A stretch of 64,000 nt of DNA from Alkalihalobacillus bogoriensis ATCC BAA-922 (GTDB lineage Bacteria; Bacillota; Bacilli; Bacillales; Bacillaceae_F), in assembly GCF_000621445.1 (NCBI RefSeq), contig NZ_JHYI01000026.1, positions 1 through 64,000 on the forward strand. Direction: 5' to 3'. Made by a program: the position numbers and the translations under genes. Below the pieces are notes generated by a model, which saw only the letters and a program-made list of their open reading frames with translations, searched no databases and was not told the DNA's origin. How positions within the stretch are numbered: the stretch's first letter is position 1; the number at the start of each line of letters is the position of its first letter. Positions 28,784 to 37,170 of this stretch are shown here, in pieces.

Positions 28784-28949
28784 TAAGAAAAATTTTGGTA
28801 TAGCAGTGAAGCTTTGTTAGCTTATTCTAGAAGAGAGAAGGCTGCGCACCTGCTCGTTTCACCCCAAAAAGAGCACTTGGGGTTCACTGTCAAAGGCGGG
28901 CAGGACTCTGCACTTCGCTTGAAAGAAAAGACGCTCCGCGTTTTTCTTA
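28784..28949 (+). repeat. Family B repeat, copy 4 (long form, 166 bp)
   Basis: Perfect terminal repeats TAAGAAAAA (28784) and TTTTTCTTA (ending 28949). It has the 64-bp insert with CACCCCAAAAAGAGCAC and GGGGTTCACTGTC. It begins 11 bp behind the T-run of the family C hairpin. The next 280 bp before the Fur boxes hold nothing I can identify. Confidence 0.92.
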
Positions 28950-29232
28950 ATAAGTCCATATATTTTAATGTTTTTAACTGTGTAATTCTTAGTAAGAGTC
29001 TGTTTTGAAAATATATTCTACATAATCGACTTTAACTCCTACGAGAAGAAATGTTGTAGTTCATACGGTTGCTCTTTATTCCTTTGAATGACAAGAGTGT
29101 ACCCCTGACGCGAGGAGAAGTCTTTTTACTCTAAAAATTACGTGTATTAACTAGTATTATCAATAATCAAACAAAATGTAAGCGTGTTTTTGTGAAAATT
29201 AATTGTTGCTGCAACTATTTTTATAAATGGTA

Positions 29233-29261
29233 TTGACAATCATTATCATTGGGAGTAAGAT
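29233..29261 (+). promoter_or_regulatory. Promoter of the siderophore operon with overlapping Fur box
   Basis: TTGACA (29233-29238), 17-bp spacer, TAAGAT (29256-29261). The Fur-like box TGACAATCATTATCATT (29234-29250) overlaps the -35 and spacer. If this is the only promoter, the mRNA leader is about 310 nt long. Confidence 0.75.
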
Positions 29262-29271
29262 AACACATGTG

Positions 29272-29290
29272 GATAACGATAATCATTATC
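29272..29290 (+). promoter_or_regulatory. Fur box
   Basis: GATAACGATAATCATTATC matches the 19-bp Fur consensus at 18 of 19 positions. It lies just behind the predicted transcription start. Binding of Fe-Fur would shut off the siderophore operon. Confidence 0.9.
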
Positions 29291-29422
29291 AGTTAAATAA
29301 AAGTGATTGAAAAACACCTTTTCTTTTTCTATTTCAGAGGATAATAATACTTACTTTGATTAGTTAAGTAAAAATTATAATTACTAATCAAAATGTTTGT
29401 TTTAATTCAGGGTCAAATTGAA

Positions 29423-29440
29423 AATGATAACCATTATCTT
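29423..29440 (+). promoter_or_regulatory. Third Fur-like box in the leader
   Basis: AATGATAACCATTATCTT, a good half-site pair about 160 bp downstream of the promoter. It may mark a second promoter closer to the gene, though I see no convincing -10. Confidence 0.55.
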
Positions 29441-29581
29441 TGTTTTTATTATAGCTGTGCACTATGTTAAATAAATAGTATTTAAAACGGTATAAAAATA
29501 AAACATAGGTAATTAGTTTATCAGTTCAATAGGCTCTTAATTTATAAAAATTTATAATACATAAGGAAAGAGGTAGGAGTA

Positions 29582-30640
29582 ATGGGGAAGTTTAAATTAA
29601 CTATCATAATGGCAATTTTTGTTTTAGTATTGGCGGCTTGCGGAACTTCAAATGGTGCATCAAGTGAACCTGAAGCTAATGAACCAGAAGCAGCAGAAAC
29701 TGAAACAACTGAAACTAGTGGGGAAACAGAGGAATCTACTGAACCTACAACAGTCGAAGTCACTGATGCCCATGGAACGGTTACAGTTCCTGTAAATCCT
29801 AAGAATGTAGTTGCATTGGATAATCGTACGTTTGAAACATTAGCTGATTGGGGTATTGAGTTAGCTGCTGTTCCAAAGGAGATCATGTTAGCAGATTCAC
29901 CATATGTAACAGATGAAAATGTCCAAGATATCGGGAATCATCGTGAACCAAACCTTGAAATATTAGCAGCTGCAGACCCTGAACTTGTCATTGTTGGTCA
30001 AAGATTTTCGGGATATTATGAAGACATCAAAAAATTAGTACCAAATGCTGCTGTTATTAATTTAGATATTGATGTATCAGAGGAAGCTAGTGAACCAGGA
30101 GAAAACTTAGTAAATGGATTTAAAGAAACTACAATTACTTTGGGACAAATTTTTGATAAAAATGAAGAAGCTGAACAATTGGTAACGGAATTAGAACAAG
30201 CGATTGAAACAGCTAAGTCTGCATATAATGGAACGGATACAATTATGAGCGTTATCGTTTCTGGTGGAGATATTGGTTTTTCAGCTCCGCAGACTGGACG
30301 TGTATGGGGACCACTGTATGACATCTTTGGATGGGCTCCGGCATTAGAAGTTGACGGTACTTCTACAGACCATCAAGGTGATGAAATTTCAGTTGAAGCT
30401 ATTGCACAAAGTAACCCGGATTGGATTTTCGTTCTAGATCGTGATGCGCCAATCTCTGGTCTAGAGGAAGAGGAAAAAGTTCCTGCTCAGGATGTTATTG
30501 ATAATTCACCTGCTCTTCAAAATACAACGGCTGTTTCTGAAGGGCAGATCGTTTATGCGCCAATGGACATTTACTTAAATGAATCAGTACAAACGTTTAT
30601 CGAGTTATTTGAAAACATTGCTAATTCTTTAGCTGAGTAA
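29582..30640 (+). CDS. Ferric siderophore-binding lipoprotein (FatB/YclQ type)
   Basis: 352 aa. Signal peptide with lipobox LAAC (Cys near residue 20), an acidic Glu/Thr-rich tether (about residues 25-60), then a class III binding protein fold. It shows VVALDNRTFETLADWGI, IGNHREPNLEILAAADPELVIVG and a long inter-domain helix. It captures a ferric siderophore outside the membrane. Resemblance to YclQ/FatB suggests a catecholate such as petrobactin, but that is uncertain. First gene of the Fur-controlled operon. Confidence 0.87.
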   Translation: MGKFKLTIIMAIFVLVLAACGTSNGASSEPEANEPEAAETETTETSGETEESTEPTTVEVTDAHGTVTVPVNPKNVVALDNRTFETLADWGIELAAVPKEIMLADSPYVTDENVQDIGNHREPNLEILAAADPELVIVGQRFSGYYEDIKKLVPNAAVINLDIDVSEEASEPGENLVNGFKETTITLGQIFDKNEEAEQLVTELEQAIETAKSAYNGTDTIMSVIVSGGDIGFSAPQTGRVWGPLYDIFGWAPALEVDGTSTDHQGDEISVEAIAQSNPDWIFVLDRDAPISGLEEEEKVPAQDVIDNSPALQNTTAVSEGQIVYAPMDIYLNESVQTFIELFENIANSLAE

Positions 30641-30659
30641 TGTAAAGGAGTTTAGCATA

Positions 30660-31676
30660 GTGCAGAAAAATAGTATAACCGGGGTTGAGAAAAATTCTCA
30701 ACCCCGGTTTTATAACCACAATAAAATATGGACAAAACCTTTTATATTAGCGATTATAGTTGTCATTAGTTTAAGTATTCTCTCGCTATTTACTGGAGTT
30801 TACGATATACGTGGACAAGAAGACGGAATGGAAATGTTTTTTATCACTCGTGTTCCTAGAACGATTGCACTCATGCTTACTGGAGCTGCTTTGGCAATGA
30901 CAGGGCTCGTCATGCAGCTTATTACACAAAATCGTTTAGTTGAACCTACCACAACAGGTACGACTGAATGGGCAGGTTTGGGTCTTCTTGTTGTTTATTT
31001 ATTATTTCCTGCACCAACATTAGTGCTTAGAATGACTGGCGCAATCATTTTTTCTTTTGTAGGAACGATGATTTTCTTTTTATTTATAAGAAGGGTGAGA
31101 CTCCGTTCCTCTTTAATTGTCCCGATTATTGGTTTAATGCTTGGAGCCGTCATTTCGGCAGTTTCTACCTTTACGGGCCTCTTTTTTCAAATGTCACAAG
31201 TGATTGAAGGCTGGTTTGTAGGTTCCTTTACGTCTGTTCAGGCTGGAAGGTATGAATATTTATGGCTCATTGTGATCGTTACGATTCTTATTTTTATTTA
31301 TGCGAATAGATTGACGTTAGCTGGGCTAGGGGAAGAGATTTCAACAAGTCTTGGCGTAAATTATAACACGCTCATTCTTTTGGCTAATGGTCTTATTGCT
31401 GTTGCTGTTGGGGTTGTTGCTGCAGTTATTGGAAACTTGCCTTTTCTAGGATTAATTGTCCCAAATATTGTGTCAATGTTTAGAGGCGATGATCTTAGAA
31501 GTAATTTGCCTTGGGTATGTTTACTCGGAATGGGAACGATTATTCTTTGTGACCTTATTTCTCGAACCATTATTATGCCTTTTGAAGTTCCTGTCTCTTT
31601 AATACTTGGCTCAGTAGGTTCAGTCGTATTTATTATGATCTTATTGAGACAAAGAAAGCCAAGGAGGCTAGGATGA
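30660..31676 (+). CDS. FecCD-family siderophore ABC permease 1
   Basis: 338 aa from GTG 30660, with TAAAGGAG 9 bp ahead. Nine or so membrane helices and the FecCD pattern (FITRVPRTIALMLTGAALAM, GLIVPNIVSMFRGDDLR). A perfect 15-bp hairpin lies within codons 6-17; no alternative in-frame start exists behind it. It overlaps the next permease by 4 bp. It forms the membrane channel together with the second permease. Confidence 0.92.
   Translation: MQKNSITGVEKNSQPRFYNHNKIWTKPFILAIIVVISLSILSLFTGVYDIRGQEDGMEMFFITRVPRTIALMLTGAALAMTGLVMQLITQNRLVEPTTTGTTEWAGLGLLVVYLLFPAPTLVLRMTGAIIFSFVGTMIFFLFIRRVRLRSSLIVPIIGLMLGAVISAVSTFTGLFFQMSQVIEGWFVGSFTSVQAGRYEYLWLIVIVTILIFIYANRLTLAGLGEEISTSLGVNYNTLILLANGLIAVAVGVVAAVIGNLPFLGLIVPNIVSMFRGDDLRSNLPWVCLLGMGTIILCDLISRTIIMPFEVPVSLILGSVGSVVFIMILLRQRKPRRLG
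30677..30711 (+). terminator. Terminator-like hairpin inside the 5' end of the permease gene
   Basis: AACCGGGGTTGAGAA (30677-30691) and its perfect complement (30695-30709) with a 3-nt A loop, followed by TTTTATAA. It is embedded in the coding region from codon 6 on. It could reduce read-through from the binding-protein gene into the permeases or protect the upstream mRNA end. Confidence 0.75.
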
Positions 31677-32734
31677 ACGCTTTAGAATATAGAAAAAAAG
31701 ACAATGTTAAAATTGATTTTAGCCTTCATCATGAAAAGAGATCAGCTAGTGCATTTCGCACAAAGAAAGAGGAAAGACGGTATTGGATTTTGCTCATAAC
31801 ATTGACCGTTTTGGGACTTCTTTTTGCATACGGCCTTTTAGTTTATAACAATCCCGTACCCGTTGATTCACCTTCTTTTATCCCAGTTGTTCAAAGAAGG
31901 ATCGTAGCTGTTGTTGCGATGCTTATTGCAGCGATTTGCCACAGTTTGGCAACTGTTGCTTTTCAATCGATTACGAATAATAGGATTATCACTCCTTCTC
32001 TTTTAGGCTTCGAATCACTTTACACAACGATTCAAACGAGTACAATGTTTTTATTTGGTGCTACTGCATTGGTGAGTTTTAGTGGGATTGGACCATTCTT
32101 TCTGCAAGTTAGTCTTATGGTCTTAATGAGTTTAATCCTTTATGGATGGCTGCTTTCCGGAAAATATGGAAATATACAACTTGTGCTTTTGATTGGAATT
32201 ATTATTGGTACGGGGCTAAGTACTCTATCAGCATTTATGAGAAAGCTTCTCTCGCCATCTGAATTTGACCTTTTACAGACAAGATTAATTGGTTCTGTCA
32301 ATAATGCGGATGCTGAATATTTTCCAGTTGTCATTCCAATGGTTATCATTATCGCATTATTACTTTATGTTTTTTCTAAGAAATTAAATATATTGTCACT
32401 TGGAAAGGATGTCTCTACTACGTTTGGTGTTAATTACAAACGCAGTATTATTTATGTGCTTGTATTAGTGGCTATATTGATGTCAATTTCTACGGCATTA
32501 GTTGGACCTCTTACTTTTTTTGGATTTTTAGTGGCTATTTTGAGTTATCAAGCGGCGCCAACGTATGACCACAGATATATTTTTCCAATGGCTCTTGCTA
32601 CAGGCTTTTTTGTACTAACAAGTGCATACTTTTTAATGTATCACGTTTTCAATGCTCAAGCTGTTTCCGTTTTTATTGAACTATTTGGCGGAATTGTATT
32701 TCTAATCGTAATTTTAAGGAAGAGGTCTCTATGA
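31673..32734 (+). CDS. FecCD-family siderophore ABC permease 2
   Basis: 353 aa with about nine or ten membrane helices after a basic N-terminal stretch of about 35 residues that is longer than usual. QRRIVAVVAMLIAAICHSLATVAFQ and LVGPLTFFGFLVAIL are typical of the second subunit (FecD/YclO type). It overlaps both neighbours by 4 bp (ATGA), so it is translationally coupled. Confidence 0.9.
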   Translation: MNALEYRKKDNVKIDFSLHHEKRSASAFRTKKEERRYWILLITLTVLGLLFAYGLLVYNNPVPVDSPSFIPVVQRRIVAVVAMLIAAICHSLATVAFQSITNNRIITPSLLGFESLYTTIQTSTMFLFGATALVSFSGIGPFFLQVSLMVLMSLILYGWLLSGKYGNIQLVLLIGIIIGTGLSTLSAFMRKLLSPSEFDLLQTRLIGSVNNADAEYFPVVIPMVIIIALLLYVFSKKLNILSLGKDVSTTFGVNYKRSIIYVLVLVAILMSISTALVGPLTFFGFLVAILSYQAAPTYDHRYIFPMALATGFFVLTSAYFLMYHVFNAQAVSVFIELFGGIVFLIVILRKRSL

Positions 32735-33483
32735 TAAAAATCAGTAATACTAGAAAGATGTATACGGATAATGTAAAAATTGGACCTTTGGATATTGAAA
32801 TACCCAAAGCTGGTTTTACTTCTTTAATTGGACCCAATGGAGCGGGAAAGTCTACGACACTTTTGATGATTGGAAGACTTCTAGATATGGATGAAGGGCA
32901 AATTATGGTAGCGAATATGGATGTTTCTTCTTCCAAATCAAATGACTTAGCAAAAATAGTGACCATTTTGCGTCAAGAAAATCATTTTGTCACGAGGCTT
33001 ACCGTTCGACAACTAGCTGGATTTGGACGTTTTCCTTATTCAAAGGGAAGATTAACAAAAGAAGATGAGGAGATTATTTCTAAATATATCGATTTCCTAG
33101 ATTTGACTGCTCTAGAGAATCGATATTTAGATGAGCTTTCAGGAGGGCAAAGACAACGAGCCTATGTTGCAATGGTTTTGTGCCAGGAGACTGAATATGT
33201 GCTGTTGGATGAGCCACTGAACAATCTTGATGTCGCTCGTTCTGTCCAAATGATGGAGTATTTGAGACATGTTGCTAATGAGTTTGGAAGAACCATTCTG
33301 ACTGTTATGCATGATATAAATTTTGCAGCTAAATATTCTGATCGAATCTGTGCGATGAAAGATGGACAAATTGCTGCGTTTGGAACAGTAAAAGAGATTA
33401 TGGACCCAAAACTTTTGACAGATATTTTTGAAACGAAAATAGAAATTATCAAAGGTCCTTATGGGCCAATAGCTGTTTATTAG
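32731..33483 (+). CDS. Siderophore ABC transporter ATP-binding protein
   Basis: 250 aa. Walker A GPNGAGKST, signature LSGGQRQRAYVAM, Walker B EYVLLDEP, switch His in TVMHDINFA. FepC/YclP-type ATPase that powers uptake through the two permeases. Last gene of the tight importer operon. A 192-bp gap, without an obvious terminator, precedes the reductase gene. Confidence 0.93.
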   Translation: MIKISNTRKMYTDNVKIGPLDIEIPKAGFTSLIGPNGAGKSTTLLMIGRLLDMDEGQIMVANMDVSSSKSNDLAKIVTILRQENHFVTRLTVRQLAGFGRFPYSKGRLTKEDEEIISKYIDFLDLTALENRYLDELSGGQRQRAYVAMVLCQETEYVLLDEPLNNLDVARSVQMMEYLRHVANEFGRTILTVMHDINFAAKYSDRICAMKDGQIAAFGTVKEIMDPKLLTDIFETKIEIIKGPYGPIAVY

Positions 33484-33675
33484 TTACTTTTTTTAGAAAG
33501 CAGAAGTATCTCAACAATAAATCTACTTAAGTAGTCGATAATTCGTTTATATCTTGTAGCTTACACTAATCATAATAGTATTTAGCTTTTCCGTTTGAAA
33601 TGATTAGTAGAAAGAATGTAGAGTCAAATATCAATAGTAGATGGTGCGGCTACAAAGAATTGAGGGGGATTATAA

Positions 33676-34404
33676 ATGCAAGTATATTGGATTAAAATAA
33701 ATAAGATTATTCAAGAATCGTCTGAGGTTAGAACGTACCTGCTCGATTGTCCGCAAGACTTTACATGGGAAGAAGGTTCCCACACCCACTTCGCACTGAA
33801 GGGTTTTAATATTGGTGATAAACCAAACCGCAGTTTGATTCGTCATATGTCAATCTCCACCTTACCTGATGAAGGTGCGATTGGAATCACAACACGTATT
33901 AGAGAGCAATGCTCTGAGTTCAAAGCAATATTAAAAAGTCTTAAAGTTGGCAATGAAGTTGCCATATTTAAAACGCATTCAAATGTACCGTTGAAAAGAG
34001 AAGGGAAAAATGTTTATCTGTTGTCATCAGGTGTTGGCTTGGCAACTTTCAGACCGCTTGTACTTGATTATCTTAAACGACCTGATAACGTGAATCGGCT
34101 TCATTCTTTAAACATCGATTCATCAAAAGAGTTCTTATTTTCCAATGTTTTTCAATCAGCACCTGATAGGGATTTCACATCTCAGTTTGTTGATAACCGT
34201 AAAGACTACTATGAACAAGTGAAAAAACTAGCTACAGACAACGACGGTCTTTACTATGTTGTCGGCAGTGACGAATTCCTCGTACAGAATATTGAAATAC
34301 TGCGTGAGCAAGGCATCAAGTCGGAACAGATTGTGATCGATAAGCATGAAGAACAACGGGCTGAGTTTTTATCAGTCGATTTGTCAAATAAAGGTCTAGG
34401 ATAA
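33676..34404 (+). CDS. FAD/NAD(P)-dependent oxidoreductase, probable ferric-siderophore reductase
   Basis: 242 aa, ferredoxin-reductase fold. An N-terminal FAD barrel holds RHMSISTLPDEG (RxxS flavin-binding) and TRIREQCSEF. The nucleotide domain has LLSSGVGLATFRPL and YYVVGSDEFL. No Fe-S domain follows. It lies behind a siderophore importer in the same islet, so release of iron by reduction is the likely role (inference). Start has GAGGGGG upstream. Confidence 0.75.
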   Translation: MQVYWIKINKIIQESSEVRTYLLDCPQDFTWEEGSHTHFALKGFNIGDKPNRSLIRHMSISTLPDEGAIGITTRIREQCSEFKAILKSLKVGNEVAIFKTHSNVPLKREGKNVYLLSSGVGLATFRPLVLDYLKRPDNVNRLHSLNIDSSKEFLFSNVFQSAPDRDFTSQFVDNRKDYYEQVKKLATDNDGLYYVVGSDEFLVQNIEILREQGIKSEQIVIDKHEEQRAEFLSVDLSNKGLG

Positions 34405-34477
34405 GAATGTATTGATTTTTAATTTCATATCTAGTGATTCTCCTTTTTTAATAAGCTGAAATTAGCAGTCCTTTACG

Positions 34478-34548
34478 TTGCTAGCATTGAGGGTATTAAC
34501 GGAGGCTTCTCATAAGTTTTGCGTACTTATGAGAGGCTTCTTTTTTTC
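34478..34548 (+). repeat. Candidate attachment site 3 with terminator (family C, copy 3)
   Basis: TTGCTAGCATTGAGGGT and ATTAACGGAGGCTTCTCAT align with 27361-27400 over about 40 bp with few changes. The hairpin GCTTCTCATAAGT/ACTTATGAGAGGC with seven T residues ends transcription of the reductase gene. With copy 1 it brackets 7.1 kb that holds the integrase remnant and all iron genes. Confidence 0.6.
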
Positions 34549-34751
34549 ATTTTTTCTTGATGTGAAGATAGACCATTGTTGTTGTATTATAATACTTCAT
34601 CCAATTTCTCCTTTTTTTCTATATAAAATTCCAGTTGTTGAGATTTCTCAAATTATTTAAAATTGATACTTACATACCAAATATGGAATATAGTTACTGA
34701 ATAAAACATAATATGTTAGAGTTTCGCAATGTAACTCAAAGGAGGAATTAG

Positions 34752-34967
34752 ATGCGACTCGATGTAATAGGAAGTAGTCTCTTAATAGTTTCAGCCATAC
34801 TTTATTCTTCTACCTATATAGTGTCTGGTCTAGCTAACATTGTAACAAATTCACTACCAAGCGAATTTCAAAATCATACATATTCACAACCACTTTTCAT
34901 CTGGAGTCTGGTTTCGTTGGTTCTAGGAATATTATTTGTGGGAGTTCATATCATGAAAAAAAAATAA
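34752..34967 (+). CDS. Small two-helix membrane protein, unknown
   Basis: 71 aa, AAAGGAGGAATT directly ahead of the ATG. Two membrane helices (about residues 6-28 and 48-66) with a polar outer loop, and a basic C-terminus KKKK. Own terminator. I recognise no family beyond generic short membrane proteins of Bacillaceae. Confidence 0.75.
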   Translation: MRLDVIGSSLLIVSAILYSSTYIVSGLANIVTNSLPSEFQNHTYSQPLFIWSLVSLVLGILFVGVHIMKKK

Positions 34968-35005
34968 AAAGAGCAGCACCCAAAATCCAGGGTGCTGCTC
35001 TTTTT
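34966..35005 (+). terminator. Terminator of the small membrane protein gene
   Basis: 16-bp stem AAAAAGAGCAGCACCC with its complement, ending in five T residues. Confidence 0.93.
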
Positions 35006-35267
35006 ATGTTGCAACATCTATGAAGTTATTATGCTACACGATGTCGCACTCTTGATGTGGAGGTCAAGATAGTTAATTAATTTTTAATAAATCGCCATAT
35101 TAAGCCAAATAAAAGACATATCATTTACTTCTCCTTTTGTTGGAGGCTGTAGCACTTTTATGAATAGAGAACTACAACTTAGATGATCTTTTGAACAATT
35201 GACATTTGAGTATGGAGACGAAGACACCGCTCAATATGTGACAATGCTATGGTCAGAGAAAATCTAA

Positions 35268-35446
35268 CGGACATCTGTTCCTTTATTTATATAATAAATC
35301 ACGTTTTTCAGAGGCTATCGGACATACGTTCCGCTGATATGGAAAAAAGTAAGGATTTACATGATGATTTCGGTAAATAGGGGAATACATGTCCGATAAG
35401 AAATGAAAAGGCTTGATTTCTCATACTTTAACGGAACAGATGTCCG
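35268..35446. repeat. Family A repeat, copy 3
   Basis: Boxes: CGGACATCTGTTCCT at 35268, CGGACATACGTTCCG at 35319, reverse GGGAATACATGTCCG at 35381 and CGGAACAGATGTCCG at 35432. Spacing is again 51/62/51. It sits in a 797-bp gene-free interval (35009-35805). The rest of that interval shows no gene, RNA or clear promoter apart from the ribosome site of the next gene. Confidence 0.92.
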
Positions 35447-35805
35447 AACGGCATACTAGAGTCATCTTAGTTAGTCCATTATCTCTTTTACAGAATATTA
35501 TTATTAGCTTTATCCCTACTTTACATTTCATTGGTATATTATAAATAGTTTAAAAATAAGAATTTTCTTCGGGTGGAGAATATACTGAGTAACCCACGGA
35601 AAGTGACGAAATACTAATTTGCATACGTCTTATCATTATATGATGAAAGTGTAGGTGAGAAGTGTTCATTTAATTGGAATGAATATTCTCTATCTTCTTT
35701 TACATATTTTGTGACGAGTTGCCGTTAGTACGTATCACTTGATGTTGAGGTTATTTTTTTATGCTTTAATTATTTGCTTTTGGTTTAGTATCAGGAGGTA
35801 ACTCA

Positions 35806-36615
35806 GTGAAGGATTATAAGACTTACATATTTGATATTGATGGGACCATCGTAAAACAAGATGAAGAAGTTCCCGGTGCAATCGAGCTCGTAGCTTATTT
35901 AAAAAAGCAGGGGAAGGAGGTATTATATGCAACGAATAACCCAGTCACAACGAAGGAACGCATCGCAGCAAGGTTAAATCAGATTGGATTTTTAGTGAAT
36001 GCGAATCAAATTATTACACCGTTAGATGCGTTAGAGCTGTATTTTCACGACCGAGCGATTGAACCGCTCTTTTATGGGCTAGTATCTCAAGAAGTAATGA
36101 CAGAGTTACAGCAGCGTGGTTTTTTGTTTAGCTCATCTGATAACGAGAAAGTGACCCATGTATTGCTCGGAATGAATAATCAACTAACCTACCAGCATTT
36201 TTGTGAAGCACTTTTTTTACTAGACCAAGGAGCAGAGCTATTGTTGTTAAATGGAGATTTATATTGTCCCGTACCTAAGGGGCGAGTACCTGATAGCGGG
36301 GCACTTAGTTTTGTACTCACAGCGTATATCGATGAACGACCCGATTCAGTTGGGAAGCCTACGAAATGGATGCAACGAACTATTCTCAATCGAATTACTA
36401 CAGAAAATCGGGACTGTTTATTCATTGGAGACTCTCTTCAATCAGATATTCAAATCGGTCATGCTATGGGGATGGATACTTGTTTAGTGGAGTCAGGGAT
36501 TTCTGACTTTAGAAAAAAAGTCTCTCACTCTACGATTACGCCAACCTTTATTATGAAGAATTGTGAGCAATTGCAGTGTGTAATTCAAAAAACAAAGGAG
36601 AGTAGCAATGTTTAA
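35806..36615 (+). CDS. HAD-superfamily phosphatase, NagD/subclass IIA
   Basis: 269 aa from GTG 35806 (AGGAGGT ahead). HAD motif I YIFDIDGTIV (DxD), motif II ATNNP, motif III Lys around GKPTK and motif IV FIGDSLQSDIQIG. The family hydrolyses small phospho-metabolites; several members act on glycerol phosphates. It leads an operon with the glycerol-3-phosphate regulator GlpP and a glycerol-3-phosphate importer, overlapping glpP by 8 bp. That makes a glycerol-phosphate substrate likely (inference). Confidence 0.85.
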   Translation: MKDYKTYIFDIDGTIVKQDEEVPGAIELVAYLKKQGKEVLYATNNPVTTKERIAARLNQIGFLVNANQIITPLDALELYFHDRAIEPLFYGLVSQEVMTELQQRGFLFSSSDNEKVTHVLLGMNNQLTYQHFCEALFLLDQGAELLLLNGDLYCPVPKGRVPDSGALSFVLTAYIDERPDSVGKPTKWMQRTILNRITTENRDCLFIGDSLQSDIQIGHAMGMDTCLVESGISDFRKKVSHSTITPTFIMKNCEQLQCVIQKTKESSNV

Positions 36616-37165
36616 TAAACGAGAGGTTATTGCGAGTGTCCATAACGAAATAGCGTTACAAAGAGCGCTTGAATTAGATGAAGTAAAAACAATCTTTCTC
36701 ATTAATGGGGACATTCTAACACTACAAGAAAATATCAAGCATATTCGTAAATACGACAAGCGGCTATTTCTTCACTTTGATACTATACAAGGTTTGTCAA
36801 CGGATGTGAAAGGGGTGAATTATACTGTAGAAATTCTAAAGCCTGATGGAATTTTAAGTACAAGAGGGCAAGTTATTCAGCATGCAAAAAAGCTAGGGTT
36901 ATTGACCATTCAACGATTGTTTTTAATTGATACTACAGCATTGAATTCAGGAGTGAGAAGTATTAAGCAAAGTAATCCTGATGCAGTTGAGGCCATGCCA
37001 GGTTTAATGCCACGTGTCATAAGTGAGCTTTGTTCACACATTGAGCAACCTGTTGTAGCAGGGGGGCTAATAAAGGAAAATTATGAAGTTGAACTAGCAT
37101 TAGATGCTGGAGCAGTGGCTGTTTCACTAAGTGACATATCATATTGGAAGAAAAAAGGAGTGTAA
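36608..37165 (+). CDS. glpP: Glycerol-3-phosphate responsive antiterminator GlpP
   Basis: 185 aa, TIM-barrel-like fold of the GlpP family. Visible pattern: FLINGDILTLQENIK, LFLHFDTIQGLSTD, ILSTRGQVIQHAKKLGL, RLFLIDTTAL and the C-terminal VVAGGLIKENYEVELALDAG. In B. subtilis GlpP binds glycerol-3-phosphate and lets transcription pass leader terminators of glp genes. Here it is inside an uptake operon for the same ligand. I see no leader terminator directly ahead of this operon. Confidence 0.9.
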   Translation: MFNKREVIASVHNEIALQRALELDEVKTIFLINGDILTLQENIKHIRKYDKRLFLHFDTIQGLSTDVKGVNYTVEILKPDGILSTRGQVIQHAKKLGLLTIQRLFLIDTTALNSGVRSIKQSNPDAVEAMPGLMPRVISELCSHIEQPVVAGGLIKENYEVELALDAGAVAVSLSDISYWKKKGV

Positions 37166-37170
37166 GTGTA

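Noticed and set aside
35190-35267. 25-codon open run (FEQLTFEYGDEDTAQYVTM...) ending exactly at repeat A copy 3
   Set aside because: It reads like protein, but it has no start codon or ribosome site and a stop lies directly ahead; at best a gene fragment, not supportable.
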